A stretch of DNA of 64,000 nt from Planctomycetota bacterium (GTDB lineage: Bacteria; Planctomycetota; Planctomycetia; Pirellulales; Pirellulaceae), in assembly GCA_014381825.1 (NCBI GenBank), contig JACNKX010000107.1, positions 62,001-126,000 on the forward strand. The letters are read 5' to 3'. The position numbers and the translations under genes were made by a program. The notes beneath the pieces are model-generated. The model was not told the origin of the DNA and ran no database searches. It saw only the letters and a program-made list of their open reading frames with translations. Positions 35,962-45,371 of the stretch are shown here, piece after piece. The number at the start of each line of letters is the position of its first letter. Positions within the stretch are counted from its first letter, which is position 1.

Positions 35962-36858
35962 TTACAGATACTCTGGCAAAAAGCGTTTCCAGTTCTCGTA
36001 GATGATGTCGTGGATCATCTCGTCTGAGATTCTGGGCAGACTCGTTCGGTCGATAATGTCGTTCACTTTGTTCTGCCCGGCGATCACTTGGGCTGCGGTC
36101 GCGGAGGGAAAGTCGGAGCCGAAAATCAACTTATGTTCGACGCCGTATTCGATAGCGGTCATGAAGGCTTGATAATGGCGCAGAGGTCGGTAGTGCAGCG
36201 CCGAGATGTTGGTGTAGAGGTTGGGATGCTTGCGGATTAGCACAACGCATTCGTCTTCCCAGGGATGACCCATGTGCGCGATGACGATTCGCAGGTCGGG
36301 GCATGCGACGGCGATGTCTTCAAGCAGAATGGGGTTAGCATACTTTAGCGGCCCGGTTCGTACGAAAGATGTTCCCTGGTGGATGTTAACGGGGATGCCC
36401 AAATCCTGCGCCTTTCGGAACAACGGCAGATGCTTCGGATCTTGCGGGTCCCAATTCTGGTAAATCGGCGAACACTTCAGGCCGCGCAAACCCAAGTCGT
36501 TGACATAGTAGACGAGCTGTTCAACGCAATCGTCATCGTTCGGATCAACACTGCACCAACCGATGAACTTCTCTGAGTGCTGCTTGACGAAACGAGCGAT
36601 CAGTTCCTGGTCGGCGTTGATGCCGCAGAACGGAGCCTTAATGCCAAAGACAATCACTTTGTCAGCGTCTTGTGTTGCTTCGAGCAGTTGCTCGGGCTTG
36701 GAGTCGAATGCATTCTGTTCCTGAACGTCGCTGCCCGCGAAATAGACGTCCGTCGTCAGTTTCATCTTGGCCTTTTTTGCTTCCCAGGCAAATTCAACGA
36801 ACTCGTCGGAGAGATGATCGGGATACCACATCAGGTTCGTATGCGTGTCGAAAAGCAT
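35962..36858 (-). CDS. Amidohydrolase-2 family protein with altered metal motif
   Basis: A 298-residue TIM-barrel protein paralogous to the amidohydrolase at 32308: both start with D-H-x-x-WYPDH-type sequence. The HxH motif is here DTHTN, so the second His is replaced by Asn. The later ligands are kept (NIHQGTSF, IAHMGHP, FGSDFPS). Loss of one ligand may alter metal use or substrate. The start is set at the ATG at 36858, which begins the homologous N-terminus. Confidence 0.85.
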   Translation of the reverse strand: MLFDTHTNLMWYPDHLSDEFVEFAWEAKKAKMKLTTDVYFAGSDVQEQNAFDSKPEQLLEATQDADKVIVFGIKAPFCGINADQELIARFVKQHSEKFIGWCSVDPNDDDCVEQLVYYVNDLGLRGLKCSPIYQNWDPQDPKHLPLFRKAQDLGIPVNIHQGTSFVRTGPLKYANPILLEDIAVACPDLRIVIAHMGHPWEDECVVLIRKHPNLYTNISALHYRPLRHYQAFMTAIEYGVEHKLIFGSDFPSATAAQVIAGQNKVNDIIDRTSLPRISDEMIHDIIYENWKRFLPEYL

Positions 36859-36881
36859 GATTTGTTCTCTTTGGCGATCGA

Positions 36882-38297
36882 TTACGAACGGGCCGCTTCT
36901 GACGGTGCCAGCACTTCCTTGTTCGGATTGATGAACATCCACGAAACGGCCGCCGCAATGTAGAAGACGACGTGCAGATAAATTACCAGATTCCAATTGC
37001 CGTCCGTATCCTTGATCGCGTCAATGAGCATGCCCAACAAAGGCGTCACGATCACCCCGCTCAGACATCCAGCCATGTTCATAATCCCGACGATCACCGC
37101 GGTGTGTCGCCCACCGATATCGATCGTCCCAACCCAGGCACTTGGCATAGCAATCCCCGAAAACAGCGCGCCAATCGAAATCACGGCGACCAGGCTTCCG
37201 GCCGTCGTCGTCCATGACGAAGCAAGAATGACCGCGGCGGTGACTACCAACGCCCCGATCGCGACGCCGCTTCGGCTAAGCCATTTGTTGCCGGTCCACC
37301 GAAGAATCACGTCGACCAGCAAGCCGCCCAACAAGCCGCCAACCATAACTCCGATCAGAGGCCATTTGGTAAACGGTCCCGCATTCTCGCGGCTGACGCC
37401 GTAGGCGAATTCCAGAAACGCAGGAAAGAATGTAACGAACAGGTTGTAACCCGCCGCACGAAAAAATGACTGAATACACACGGCCCACAAATTGCCGCTG
37501 CGCAACATGCCACCGACGCGGAGGCGATCGTGCGCTTCATGGTGCGGCGGCTCTTCCACGGTGGCAGCGTCGCGACTATGGACCAGGGCGTCTTCACCGT
37601 CGATAAGCTCCCGTTCCGCTTGGTTGACCCACGGATGCTGGCGGGGGAACGTGCGAAAGCACACGTAAAACACCAGCGCCCAGACGATGCCCACCAAGGA
37701 GTAGAAACGAAACACCCACCGCCAATGAAAGTCGACTAACAACATTGCGGTGATTTGCATTGTCAGCACGGCACCAAACGACATCGAGATGGCGATGATG
37801 GAGCTGATGAATCCGCGGCGACCGATTGGGAACCAATCCTTGACCACTTGCGCAGCATTCGGAACCAGGCCGGCTTGTGCCAGCCCAAAGGCGAACCGCG
37901 AGGCAAACAGCTGAGAGAGCGACGAGACCGCGGCGGTCCAAACGGTGAAGGCCGACCACAAGATGCTCAATATCGGCAGCGAGATGCGCGTACCGAAACG
38001 GTTTCCTAGCCAGCCACCAGGAACCTGGCAAAGCAGATAGCCGAACGAGAACGCCCCCAGAACCCATCCCATCTGAGTGTTGTTGAAACTCAACTCTTCT
38101 TGAATTGTCGTGTTGGCAACAGCGATGCAGTACCGCGTCAGGTACGCGCTGCTGGCGGCCGTTGCAAGAAGCGCTAGCACGCCGTAACGAACGAAAGTCG
38201 ACCGGGGTGCCGGCGCGGGCGAAGTGCCTGTCGCGTTGAAATTGTCAGACGGATCCAAGGTATTGCTTCTCAATCTTTGCTGCGACTGCGCCGCCAT
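36882..38297 (-). CDS. MFS transporter, ACS-like
   Basis: A 471-residue transporter with 12 predicted helices and the opening motif ...YLTRYCIAVANTTIQEELSFNNTQMGWVLGAFSFGYLL, which is typical of ACS organic-anion carriers. GGWLGNRFGTR is the loop-2-3 signature. A His-rich cytoplasmic loop (HHEAHDR) lies in the centre. The reading frame overlaps the 3' end of the upstream acetamidase gene by at least about 14 bases, depending on the start. Start candidates: ATG 38297, ATG 38324 and a TTG at 38258, the last giving the smallest overlap. Probably imports a substrate handled by the neighbouring hydrolases. Confidence 0.85.
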   Translation of the reverse strand: MAAQSQQRLRSNTLDPSDNFNATGTSPAPAPRSTFVRYGVLALLATAASSAYLTRYCIAVANTTIQEELSFNNTQMGWVLGAFSFGYLLCQVPGGWLGNRFGTRISLPILSILWSAFTVWTAAVSSLSQLFASRFAFGLAQAGLVPNAAQVVKDWFPIGRRGFISSIIAISMSFGAVLTMQITAMLLVDFHWRWVFRFYSLVGIVWALVFYVCFRTFPRQHPWVNQAERELIDGEDALVHSRDAATVEEPPHHEAHDRLRVGGMLRSGNLWAVCIQSFFRAAGYNLFVTFFPAFLEFAYGVSRENAGPFTKWPLIGVMVGGLLGGLLVDVILRWTGNKWLSRSGVAIGALVVTAAVILASSWTTTAGSLVAVISIGALFSGIAMPSAWVGTIDIGGRHTAVIVGIMNMAGCLSGVIVTPLLGMLIDAIKDTDGNWNLVIYLHVVFYIAAAVSWMFINPNKEVLAPSEAARS

Positions 38298-39132
38298 CGT
38301 AGTAACCAATCGAGATGGCACCAACGTGGGTCAGGATGTCATAAGCTTTCCAGCGGTCCCATCCGAACTCGTCTTCCATCCACAGAATCAATCGGGCGTA
38401 GGCTTGGGCGATCGCTCGCTCCGTGGGTGCACCAGCCGCGACGGTCATGATCTCCGTCGCGGATTCCATTCGGGGTCCGGCCAGATTCTTGTTCTTGACT
38501 AAGGCGACGGTGACCGTCGATTCCGATGCCATCTCCAAGCCAGTTGCGGACAATTCTCCGTGTCCCATTGCTGCGTGGGCGTCGCCTAAGAATAGGAATC
38601 CTCCAGTTACGAACACCGGCAAGGTAACAGTGCTTCCGGGACGCACTTCGACGAGGTCCATGTTGCCGCCGTGCATTCCCGCGGGGCCCGTGGTCGGTGC
38701 GCCCCAGTCAGGTGCGGTGCCAATACACCCCAACATAGGAGCGTAAGGGATCGTGATTTTATCACTCCAGTGAATCAGACCGTCGACAATCGGACAAACG
38801 TGAGCACCGTGCGGAACGTCGACGCCAAGCCATTCGCACAGCTGCTTGGGATTGCCGGTGTAAGTGGCACACTGACCATCGCGAGGGCGAATCTCTTGGA
38901 TAGTCACCGCCAACGCATCACCCGGCTCGGCACCTTCAACCCAAATTGGGCCCGCAACCGGATTGCTGAACGGCATCTTCGACTTGTCACGACGATCGTC
39001 GTTGGTGCGAATCTGGCCGGAAAGCGCATCTTCTGCTTCGACGACAATCGTTTCGCCGGGTTGGATTCGCACGCGAGGATCGAGCAGACGGTTGAATTCG
39101 TAGTTCAGCGGCTTGGCTGGAACACGTTGCAT
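38245..39132 (-). CDS. Acetamidase/formamidase family protein
   Basis: A 295-residue protein of the FmdA/AmdA family, hydrolysing short-chain amides in known members. Signature stretches are PFSNPVAGPIWVEGAEPGDALAVTIQEI, GTAPDWGAPTTGPAGMHGGNMD, FVTGGFLFLGDAHAAMGHGELSATG and EMASESTVTVAL. The pattern and length are normal. It is immediately upstream of, and overlaps, the MFS transporter gene, which suggests co-expression. Confidence 0.9.
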   Translation of the reverse strand: MQRVPAKPLNYEFNRLLDPRVRIQPGETIVVEAEDALSGQIRTNDDRRDKSKMPFSNPVAGPIWVEGAEPGDALAVTIQEIRPRDGQCATYTGNPKQLCEWLGVDVPHGAHVCPIVDGLIHWSDKITIPYAPMLGCIGTAPDWGAPTTGPAGMHGGNMDLVEVRPGSTVTLPVFVTGGFLFLGDAHAAMGHGELSATGLEMASESTVTVALVKNKNLAGPRMESATEIMTVAAGAPTERAIAQAYARLILWMEDEFGWDRWKAYDILTHVGAISIGYYDGGAVAAKIEKQYLGSV

Positions 39133-39186
39133 TTCGTTACCTTGTCACTTTGCTTGTTGGGAGTCAGAGTGAAAACAGAGTCGTAA

Positions 39187-39260
39187 AAAGGGGACTGGCA
39201 CCGTGACGCAACATTATCCAGCGATCCAAGCCATCATCAAACACGGAGCCAGTCCCCTTT
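39187..39260. repeat. Inverted repeat, 13-base perfect arms
   Basis: AAAGGGGACTGGC (39187-39199) and GCCAGTCCCCTTT (39248-39260) are perfect complements around a 48-base spacer. The element sits between two minus-strand genes (39132 and 39344). Similar GGGGACTGGC-type repeats are known from planctomycete intergenic regions in my memory, but no other copy is seen here. Confidence 0.6.
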
Positions 39261-39343
39261 CTCGCTACAGTTGTCAGTTTGAGGCAACGTATTGTTGTAA
39301 CTCATCGCACAACCGGCTGCGAATGTCGACCGAGTCGCACGGC

Positions 39344-40888
39344 TTATCCAGTCCACCGACGCAGCACGTTCGCCGTTACCGCTGATACGTTTTCATCGAT
39401 CGGCAATGACAATGTCCACGTGAACGAGCCCGTTGAAAACACGCTGCCGCCGCTCGACGTATCGAAACAAATCAGATCAGCGCCCGCATCGTCTGGATTG
39501 TCGCCTTTCGCCAAGTGAACAATTTGCGGCGGAGCATGTGGGCCGATCTTATCTAACTCGTGAGCCGATGCGCCGCCGGGGCAGCGTTCGTGAAGGCTTT
39601 GCTCACCGAATAGGTCGCCCGTTTTCATTCCCGTGCCAGCGAACGCCCAGTGCGTTTCATCGAGAACGCGATAGGGTGCGCCAGTCTGAAAACCCGCATG
39701 CGTGTATCCGACACCAAGTAAACAATCCGGCTCGTCTTGTCGCAGATCGTAAATACCTTCGCGGCGGCAGAGCATCGTTCGTTGGTCGGGTAAGTCGGCT
39801 TCTGCGTACAAACCGCAGCCGCCCAGATAGAGCAACTTCCCGCCTCGCTCGAAAACCCAGGACTTGACGCGTCGGTACATTTCGGGTGACCAATACTCGG
39901 GATGGTTGTCGAGTACCAACACTTGGTATTCATCCAACGGCAATTCGTCAAAATGCAACTGCACATCGTTGTACAAGTCGCACTCGAACTTTTCACGGTC
40001 CAGCCACCCCATCAAGCGCCACAGCCCAGGCGCGAAACAGGACTCGGTGCGCCCTTGAATGGGGTCCGTGATTTCAGCATCCTCGGGGGTCTCGCTGGCA
40101 AGCTCAGGACGATCGAAGGAAAGCGGAGACGACGTTTCTGAATACGGCCAGATTTCAGAAGACGTATAGCGCTCGATGTCTTGCCGCGAGTTGAGTATCG
40201 GACGATCGGGGACGCCAGCTTGGTTGAAGTAGTTGCTGCGACCGCCAAAGTTGTTGTATGCATTCCATGTCATCGTCGATGCAACGACGGCAATTCTTGC
40301 CTTGGGCGTTGTCGGTGAGACGATCCACGGGAACGAGCAGAAACGACCTGACTGGGTCTTCGCATGCAAATAATAGAGGCCTGACCGCTCCGGTGCGCAG
40401 ACTGCGTGTTTCTGATACTCAAGCGAGTAGCCTTCTCGATTCCACGCGACGCCGGTCCCTGTGTAGTCTCCGTCAGGGGTTATCTGTGCCATCGCACGCG
40501 GTCCGTGTTCGCCACACCAGCCAAAACTCTTCACAAACTGTTTCTGCCAACCGTAGCGCCAAAGATCGAGTCGGAATGGCTCGGTTGAGTGCACGCAGTA
40601 TTCCGAAGACTCTTCCGCGCGAACCCACTTTGGCCACATGAAGCCGCACACTCGGTCGGACAGCAGGCGAAAATGATAAGGGCGTCCCACTTCGACAGTC
40701 ACGTGAGCGCGTTTCGCACCGTAACCCCTCAGCCCAAGCGACACGCGATAAGGGCCCGGCTCAACGTCAGCGTGGATCGCGCCCGTAACTCGCGAGCAAG
40801 CTACGACGCTCCCAGCCTCGTTCTCGAACTCGAATTCGACGCCGCCGAGCGCGACATAGTTTTCATCACTGACATATCCAACCAGCAT
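39344..40888 (-). CDS. N,N-dimethylformamidase-large-subunit-like protein
   Basis: A 514-residue protein with an N-terminal beta-sandwich (carboxypeptidase-regulatory-like, about 1-80) followed by a larger domain. The latter has RIAVVASTMTWNAYNNFGGRSNY, GRTESCFAPGLWRLMGWLDR, VLVLDNHPEYWSPEMYRRVKSWVFERGGKLLYLGGCGLY and GAPYRVLDETHWAFAGTGM. These resemble the C-terminal domain of N,N-dimethylformamidase beta subunits (DMFA2_C type). It lies next to the acetamidase/formamidase gene, so amide breakdown is a plausible theme. Substrate not proven. Confidence 0.7.
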   Translation of the reverse strand: MLVGYVSDENYVALGGVEFEFENEAGSVVACSRVTGAIHADVEPGPYRVSLGLRGYGAKRAHVTVEVGRPYHFRLLSDRVCGFMWPKWVRAEESSEYCVHSTEPFRLDLWRYGWQKQFVKSFGWCGEHGPRAMAQITPDGDYTGTGVAWNREGYSLEYQKHAVCAPERSGLYYLHAKTQSGRFCSFPWIVSPTTPKARIAVVASTMTWNAYNNFGGRSNYFNQAGVPDRPILNSRQDIERYTSSEIWPYSETSSPLSFDRPELASETPEDAEITDPIQGRTESCFAPGLWRLMGWLDREKFECDLYNDVQLHFDELPLDEYQVLVLDNHPEYWSPEMYRRVKSWVFERGGKLLYLGGCGLYAEADLPDQRTMLCRREGIYDLRQDEPDCLLGVGYTHAGFQTGAPYRVLDETHWAFAGTGMKTGDLFGEQSLHERCPGGASAHELDKIGPHAPPQIVHLAKGDNPDDAGADLICFDTSSGGSVFSTGSFTWTLSLPIDENVSAVTANVLRRWTG

Positions 40889-41019
40889 CTGCGATCCCTT
40901 CCGTTGTACGCGAAGACGTTGGTGACGCTTGCCGGATCGTACACCGAGATCGCTTCGCTGCCAATCATCGTGGCCTGCGCCGCGCTAGTTCGCTCCGGCA
41001 TCCAACCCCGTGCGTAGAT

Positions 41020-42162
41020 TCAGACCTGCCGCAGCGCGGGGACGATCTCCGTGCGTGCTGCTTGAAATGCTGGAGCGACTCCGGCAAGCGCACCGGCTAT
41101 GCACGATATGATCAGTCCATTGATTGCCAGCCGGATCGAAGGCGTGAACGCGATCGTGACCGCTTCCGCTCCCACTGACAAGCTGGTGACCTTGAGCATC
41201 AACATAGCACTGCCGACGCCGAGAACGCCACCAGCAATGCTGAGCAACACGCTCTCGGTCATCACGAGTTGAAAGATCTGCGGGCCAGGAACTCCAACGG
41301 TTTGCAGGACGGCGTGTTCCTTGATGCGATCCTGAACGGACATGACCGTCGTCGTGGCCACGAGCGCCAGCACAAGACCGACGCACGCGTAGCCAAGATA
41401 TTGGGCCATGCCAATGAGCTGTATCAAGTCTCCGAGGCTGTGCGCTTGGAACACGCCTTTCGGTCGCGTGTCGGTCTCAATGGGACCGCCGTGAAACTTG
41501 TCGTCAATCTCTCTGCATTTAGCGACCGGATCGACCCCTTCGTTCAACAAAATCTCCAACTGCGTGACCGTACCGACGAGGTTCATGCCTTTGCCTCGTT
41601 GGAGGAATTCCAAGTGTGAGTAGATGTAGTTCTCCTCGGCGGGATCGTCGCTCTTGTAAACGCCCGCAATATTCACGCTGAGTTCTCCAATGGAAAACTT
41701 GTCGCCGACCTTGATGCCACGGCGCGCAGCGACGGCTCGGCCAACAACAGCTGCATCCTGATGTTGCTCAAACTCCGACCAGTTACCCGACACAAGCTCG
41801 AAGTCTCGGGCCTTGCGAAGCTTTTCCGGCGGCACTCCGTAGAACACGACGACATCGAGACTTGCTCGACAGTTGTTCGTGAAGACCTGCACGGGAATAA
41901 CCTCTCGCACACCGTCCAAGCGGGCAACCTGCTGGTCATAGTCCTGTGGTAAGTGACTTGTTGCCGGACAGAACTTGTTGGCTTGGAAAATGATCAGCGA
42001 GCCTTTGGCTTCTTGCCGCCGCTGTAAGTCGTTCATGCCTTCCTGCACGGCTCCCACGAAGCAGAACACGAAAAGAGCGACCGCGGAACCACTGACCGTC
42101 AGGATCGTGCGTGAACGATGACGCCAAAGTGTTTTCAATGTGTAGGGCAAGAATTTGAACAT
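41020..42162 (-). CDS. ABC transporter permease, MacB/FtsX type (second permease)
   Basis: A 380-residue membrane protein: N-terminal helix (RTILTVSGSAVALFVFCFVGAV), a large periplasmic domain (about 60-270) and three C-terminal helices, typical of FtsX/MacB permeases of ABC export or mechanotransduction systems. Last of the efflux gene cluster; the ATPase gene ends at 42182, only 20 bases away. The start at 42162 is chosen over an upstream frame because MFKFLPYTLKTLWRHRSRT is a normal N-terminus. Confidence 0.9.
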   Translation of the reverse strand: MFKFLPYTLKTLWRHRSRTILTVSGSAVALFVFCFVGAVQEGMNDLQRRQEAKGSLIIFQANKFCPATSHLPQDYDQQVARLDGVREVIPVQVFTNNCRASLDVVVFYGVPPEKLRKARDFELVSGNWSEFEQHQDAAVVGRAVAARRGIKVGDKFSIGELSVNIAGVYKSDDPAEENYIYSHLEFLQRGKGMNLVGTVTQLEILLNEGVDPVAKCREIDDKFHGGPIETDTRPKGVFQAHSLGDLIQLIGMAQYLGYACVGLVLALVATTTVMSVQDRIKEHAVLQTVGVPGPQIFQLVMTESVLLSIAGGVLGVGSAMLMLKVTSLSVGAEAVTIAFTPSIRLAINGLIISCIAGALAGVAPAFQAARTEIVPALRQV

Positions 42163-42181
42163 AGTTTTACGTGCTGGGTTT

Positions 42182-42910
42182 TCAGCCGACAGTCTTCTCG
42201 GATTTGCGAACGACGTTTGGCTCGAAGCCCCTGCCGCCCGTCTGCACGAGCTTCCCGCAATCGAGTCGGAACTGCTTGTCGGCGATCTGGGCTGCATCAG
42301 CATCGTGAGTGACCATCAGCAACGTAACGTCGAGTTGCTCCTGGAGTCGTTTGAGCAAGTTGAGAATCTGTTGTGACGTTTCGGGATCGAGGTCCCCAGT
42401 CGGTTCGTCGGCCACCACGACTCGCGGATGGGCGACGATGGCTCGCGCGATCCCAACCCGCTGTTCCTGTCCTCCTGACATCTGCCGTGGATAGTGATTG
42501 GCCCGGTCGAGCAGATCGACGGCCTGCATTGCGATTTCAACGCGCTTGCGGCGTTCACTGCGTGACATCGCCAACAAGAGCAGCGGCAATTCGATGTTCT
42601 CGTATGCCGTCAGCACAGGAACAAGGTTGTGTGTCTGAAAGATGTAGCCCATGTTGGCGGCTCGCCACTTTGCCAACTTGGTCCGAGACTGTCGCGTGAT
42701 CTCGGTGCCATCGACAACGATAGTGCCGCTGTCCGGCTTGTCGATACTGGCGATCAAATTCAGCAAAGTTGACTTGCCGGTCCCACTGGCTCCCATCAAC
42801 GAGACGAACTCGCCTCGTTCAATATTCAACGACACCTCCTCCAGTGGCGTGATCGTCTCGTCACCTTTGTAGAATCGCTTCGTGACGTTTTTGATTTCGA
42901 TGAGCGACAT
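42182..42910 (-). CDS. ABC transporter ATP-binding protein, MacB/LolD-like
   Basis: A 242-residue ATPase. Walker A is GASGTGKST, signature [15 protein letters not shown], Walker [13 protein letters not shown], and the switch His is in VTHDADAA. It fits the LolD/MacB family of exporters that work with FtsX-type permeases. It is preceded by the HlyD-type adaptor and followed by the permease. The start is the ATG beginning [16 protein letters not shown]. Confidence 0.92.
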   Translation of the reverse strand: MSLIEIKNVTKRFYKGDETITPLEEVSLNIERGEFVSLMGASGTGKSTLLNLIASIDKPDSGTIVVDGTEITRQSRTKLAKWRAANMGYIFQTHNLVPVLTAYENIELPLLLLAMSRSERRKRVEIAMQAVDLLDRANHYPRQMSGGQEQRVGIARAIVAHPRVVVADEPTGDLDPETSQQILNLLKRLQEQLDVTLLMVTHDADAAQIADKQFRLDCGKLVQTGGRGFEPNVVRKSEKTVG

Positions 42911-42938
42911 GGCTGGGTCCAGGGTCGAGAGACAAGAG

Positions 42939-44510
42939 TCAAGAGCCAGAGTTAGCTGCGTTGATGTTTGGTTCTTCGCCGGTAATGCGGATGCGAGCGC
43001 CGTCGGACAGGCCATCCGTTCCGGATGCGATTAGTCGACTAGAAACGGTCAAACCGCGAAGTACTTCTACCCGTCCACTTTGGTCGACGCTTCCGTTAGC
43101 AACGATTTGCTTCCGTGCAACTTGCTCAGACTGGTCCGCGAGCCAAACATACGAGTCACCGCCGTCGCTGTGGATCAAGTGCTGCGGCACAAAGATACGA
43201 ACGACGCGATTCTCCGGCTCTTGACTCTTGTCCTTCGACTCGCGACTAAGAAACGTAACATCGACCAACATTTCCGGTTTGAATACGGGCGGCGGATTGA
43301 GAATATCCACTTTGACTTGCAGCGTGTTCTTCTGGATGTCAGCTTCGGAACTGACAAAAAGAACTCTCCCGGTCAGCGACGAAGTTAACGCCGGATTGTC
43401 GATTTCCACCGGCTGGTTGAGACTGACTTGTGGGATGTTTTCAAAGCGGACATCGACTCGGACTTGCAGCTTATCGGGACGATACATTGTCACGACCGTG
43501 CTGCCATCGTGCCCCGTCATCTGCGTCATGCCACTGCCGATGCGTGCTCCCGGATGCGCAATCAATTGGAAGACTCGACCGTCAATCGGCGCAACGATCG
43601 TCATCCGATCCAATCGCAACTTCGCTTCGGCGACGACGACACTTGCTTGCGTGATGCGAGAAGTTGCCGCTTTGACATTCGCCTCAGCTTCGTCCCTTGC
43701 TTTGGTTTCGTCGACCAGTAGTTCGAGTTGAGTCTTGAGTGCATCTCGTCGCTGGCTCAGCGCGAGCCGTTCTTTCTTGAGCGATTCCGCCCGATCTCGA
43801 AGTTCTTCCGCGAGGGCTTTTGCGGCATCCGCCTTGCTCTTGGCGATGTCGATTTCGATACCGGCAACGACTCCCTTTGCGGCCAATTTCCCGTCATAGT
43901 CCTTCTGCATGGCATCGTAATCTGCTTCGGCTCGGCGAATTTCAAACGGCAGGTTCTGCAGCAGCGTCTCGATCTTCGCGAGAGGTGCTTCCGCTTCACG
44001 AAGAACAGCCTCAAGATGAACAGGTTGATTGAAACGAGTTTCCGCAGCAATGTGTGCGGCCTTGGCTTCATCACGTTCCGCTTGACGAAGGTCAAGGTCG
44101 GCCAGAGCCCGGTCGTGAGCCAGCCTCGCGTCGTCCTTGACCAGTTCAGCGATCGGGTCACCCGACTTGACGGACTGATCCTCGACAACGAGCAGTTTCT
44201 CGACGACGCCGGGTGCAAGTGCAGCGACTCGGATTGGTGTTGGGCGAGGTTCGATCCAGCCCGCCGCCTTGAATAGCGGCGTGCCTTCTTGCTGAACTCC
44301 GGCAGCTGTCGAGAAAACCGGGACGACCGTCACCGCTGTTGGTGGGAACACGAGGTCTCGTGATGCCCAAGCCACCAGCGCAAGGAAGCCGCAAACCAGT
44401 ACGATCGGCAACACGTATCGAGTCAGCAGATGCCGGCGTGTGCGGAGCGTAGGCTGGCCCGCGCCGCCACGGTCGATTGCCAATTCTCGAAGATCAACTT
44501 CAGTGTTCAT
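42939..44510 (-). CDS. HlyD/MacA-type periplasmic adaptor (membrane fusion protein)
   Basis: A 523-residue protein with an N-terminal transmembrane segment ([18 protein letters not shown], about 30-48), a biotinyl-lipoyl-like half domain ([27 protein letters not shown] near 95-120) and a long coiled-coil hairpin (about 120-300, with repeated D/K/E/A-rich helices). The second lipoyl half ([25 protein letters not shown]) and a beta-barrel follow. It would connect the inner-membrane ABC pump to the TolC-type channel. The gene is 8 bases from the lipoprotein stop and 28 from the ATPase start. Confidence 0.9.
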   Translation of the reverse strand: MNTEVDLRELAIDRGGAGQPTLRTRRHLLTRYVLPIVLVCGFLALVAWASRDLVFPPTAVTVVPVFSTAAGVQQEGTPLFKAAGWIEPRPTPIRVAALAPGVVEKLLVVEDQSVKSGDPIAELVKDDARLAHDRALADLDLRQAERDEAKAAHIAAETRFNQPVHLEAVLREAEAPLAKIETLLQNLPFEIRRAEADYDAMQKDYDGKLAAKGVVAGIEIDIAKSKADAAKALAEELRDRAESLKKERLALSQRRDALKTQLELLVDETKARDEAEANVKAATSRITQASVVVAEAKLRLDRMTIVAPIDGRVFQLIAHPGARIGSGMTQMTGHDGSTVVTMYRPDKLQVRVDVRFENIPQVSLNQPVEIDNPALTSSLTGRVLFVSSEADIQKNTLQVKVDILNPPPVFKPEMLVDVTFLSRESKDKSQEPENRVVRIFVPQHLIHSDGGDSYVWLADQSEQVARKQIVANGSVDQSGRVEVLRGLTVSSRLIASGTDGLSDGARIRITGEEPNINAANSGS

Positions 44511-44518
44511 GGATCACA

Positions 44519-45046
44519 TCATTTCTTCACGTACACGCCATTGGCGAGAACAGTAAGGTTGCCTGCTTCGTCACGTTGAGCTTTACCCTGGACGATGACA
44601 GTGGCCAGTTCTTTGACATTCAAGAGTTCACGAGCATCGGCATTGACGAGATCGCCGTGTTCATCGACGACCTTTACTAGTGCTGTTGATGTCGCGAGCT
44701 TGTGAGTCTCACAGCAATAGTCCCACGGCTTCTCGCACTTATCGCCGGGGATATCGCTGCATGCTTTCAGCGAGCCATCGACGATAGAGAATGCCGCTCG
44801 ACCGTCGATCCACGGATTCTCGCCACCGCCAATGCGCCCGACGATTAGAACGTCATCTCCATCCTTGGCGGCTTCCCGAACGGTCAGCACATCTTCCGCT
44901 CCGTCAGGTTGTCTGTTTAGCAAGAACTTGGAGCCATCGATCGATGTAACGGGGGTCGGGGACGTTGATGCTGTCGGAGCGTTCTGCGAGCAACCGATGA
45001 CGACGAGCAATCCGATGCACGCTGCCAGTGAAATATACTTTCTCAT
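44519..45046 (-). CDS. Hypothetical lipoprotein of the efflux operon
   Basis: A 175-residue protein with a lipobox in VVIGC (signal MRKYISLAACIGLLVVIGC). The start at 45046 has AAGGAG six bases upstream. The mature part contains paired cysteines (CSDIPGDKCEKPWDYCCETHK), which are a possible metal site. No family is recognised. It is located between the interrupted permease and the adaptor, so it is probably a periplasmic partner of the efflux system. Confidence 0.75.
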   Translation of the reverse strand: MRKYISLAACIGLLVVIGCSQNAPTASTSPTPVTSIDGSKFLLNRQPDGAEDVLTVREAAKDGDDVLIVGRIGGGENPWIDGRAAFSIVDGSLKACSDIPGDKCEKPWDYCCETHKLATSTALVKVVDEHGDLVNADARELLNVKELATVIVQGKAQRDEAGNLTVLANGVYVKK

Positions 45047-45095
45047 TACCATCTCCTTGGGTTGAGTTAGCCGGACTACGCTGTCCGCGGTAAAT

Positions 45096-45371
45096 TCAAA
45101 CTGCCTTTAATCCAGCGACGATGGGCATCCGGAGCGCTCGAATCGCTGGGGGTATTGCCCCGAAGAATCCCAGGAGCAAACCAACTCCACAGCCGATCAA
45201 CACAGCCGTGTTGTCGATGCACAGCGAGAATGCGCCCATTGTAAAACGCACGGCGACGCCGTTGACAAAACACAGCGCCAGTACGGACGCCAGCAAGCTC
45301 GCTGCCGCCGCCAGCAACAAGCCTTCCTGAATCAGACTCGTCACAATAGATCGCCGAGCGAACCCGATCGT
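45096..45371 (-). pseudogene. 3' part of ABC permease, after an in-frame stop
   Basis: Directly after the TAA at 45374-45372 the same frame continues with [29 protein letters not shown], the expected continuation of a permease (normally ...[14 protein letters not shown]...). The TAA replaces what would normally be a Gln codon (CAA). A start inside it exists (GTG 45344) but a 82-residue product would be only the last two helices. I regard this as the tail of the gene at 45372-46268. Confidence 0.8.
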
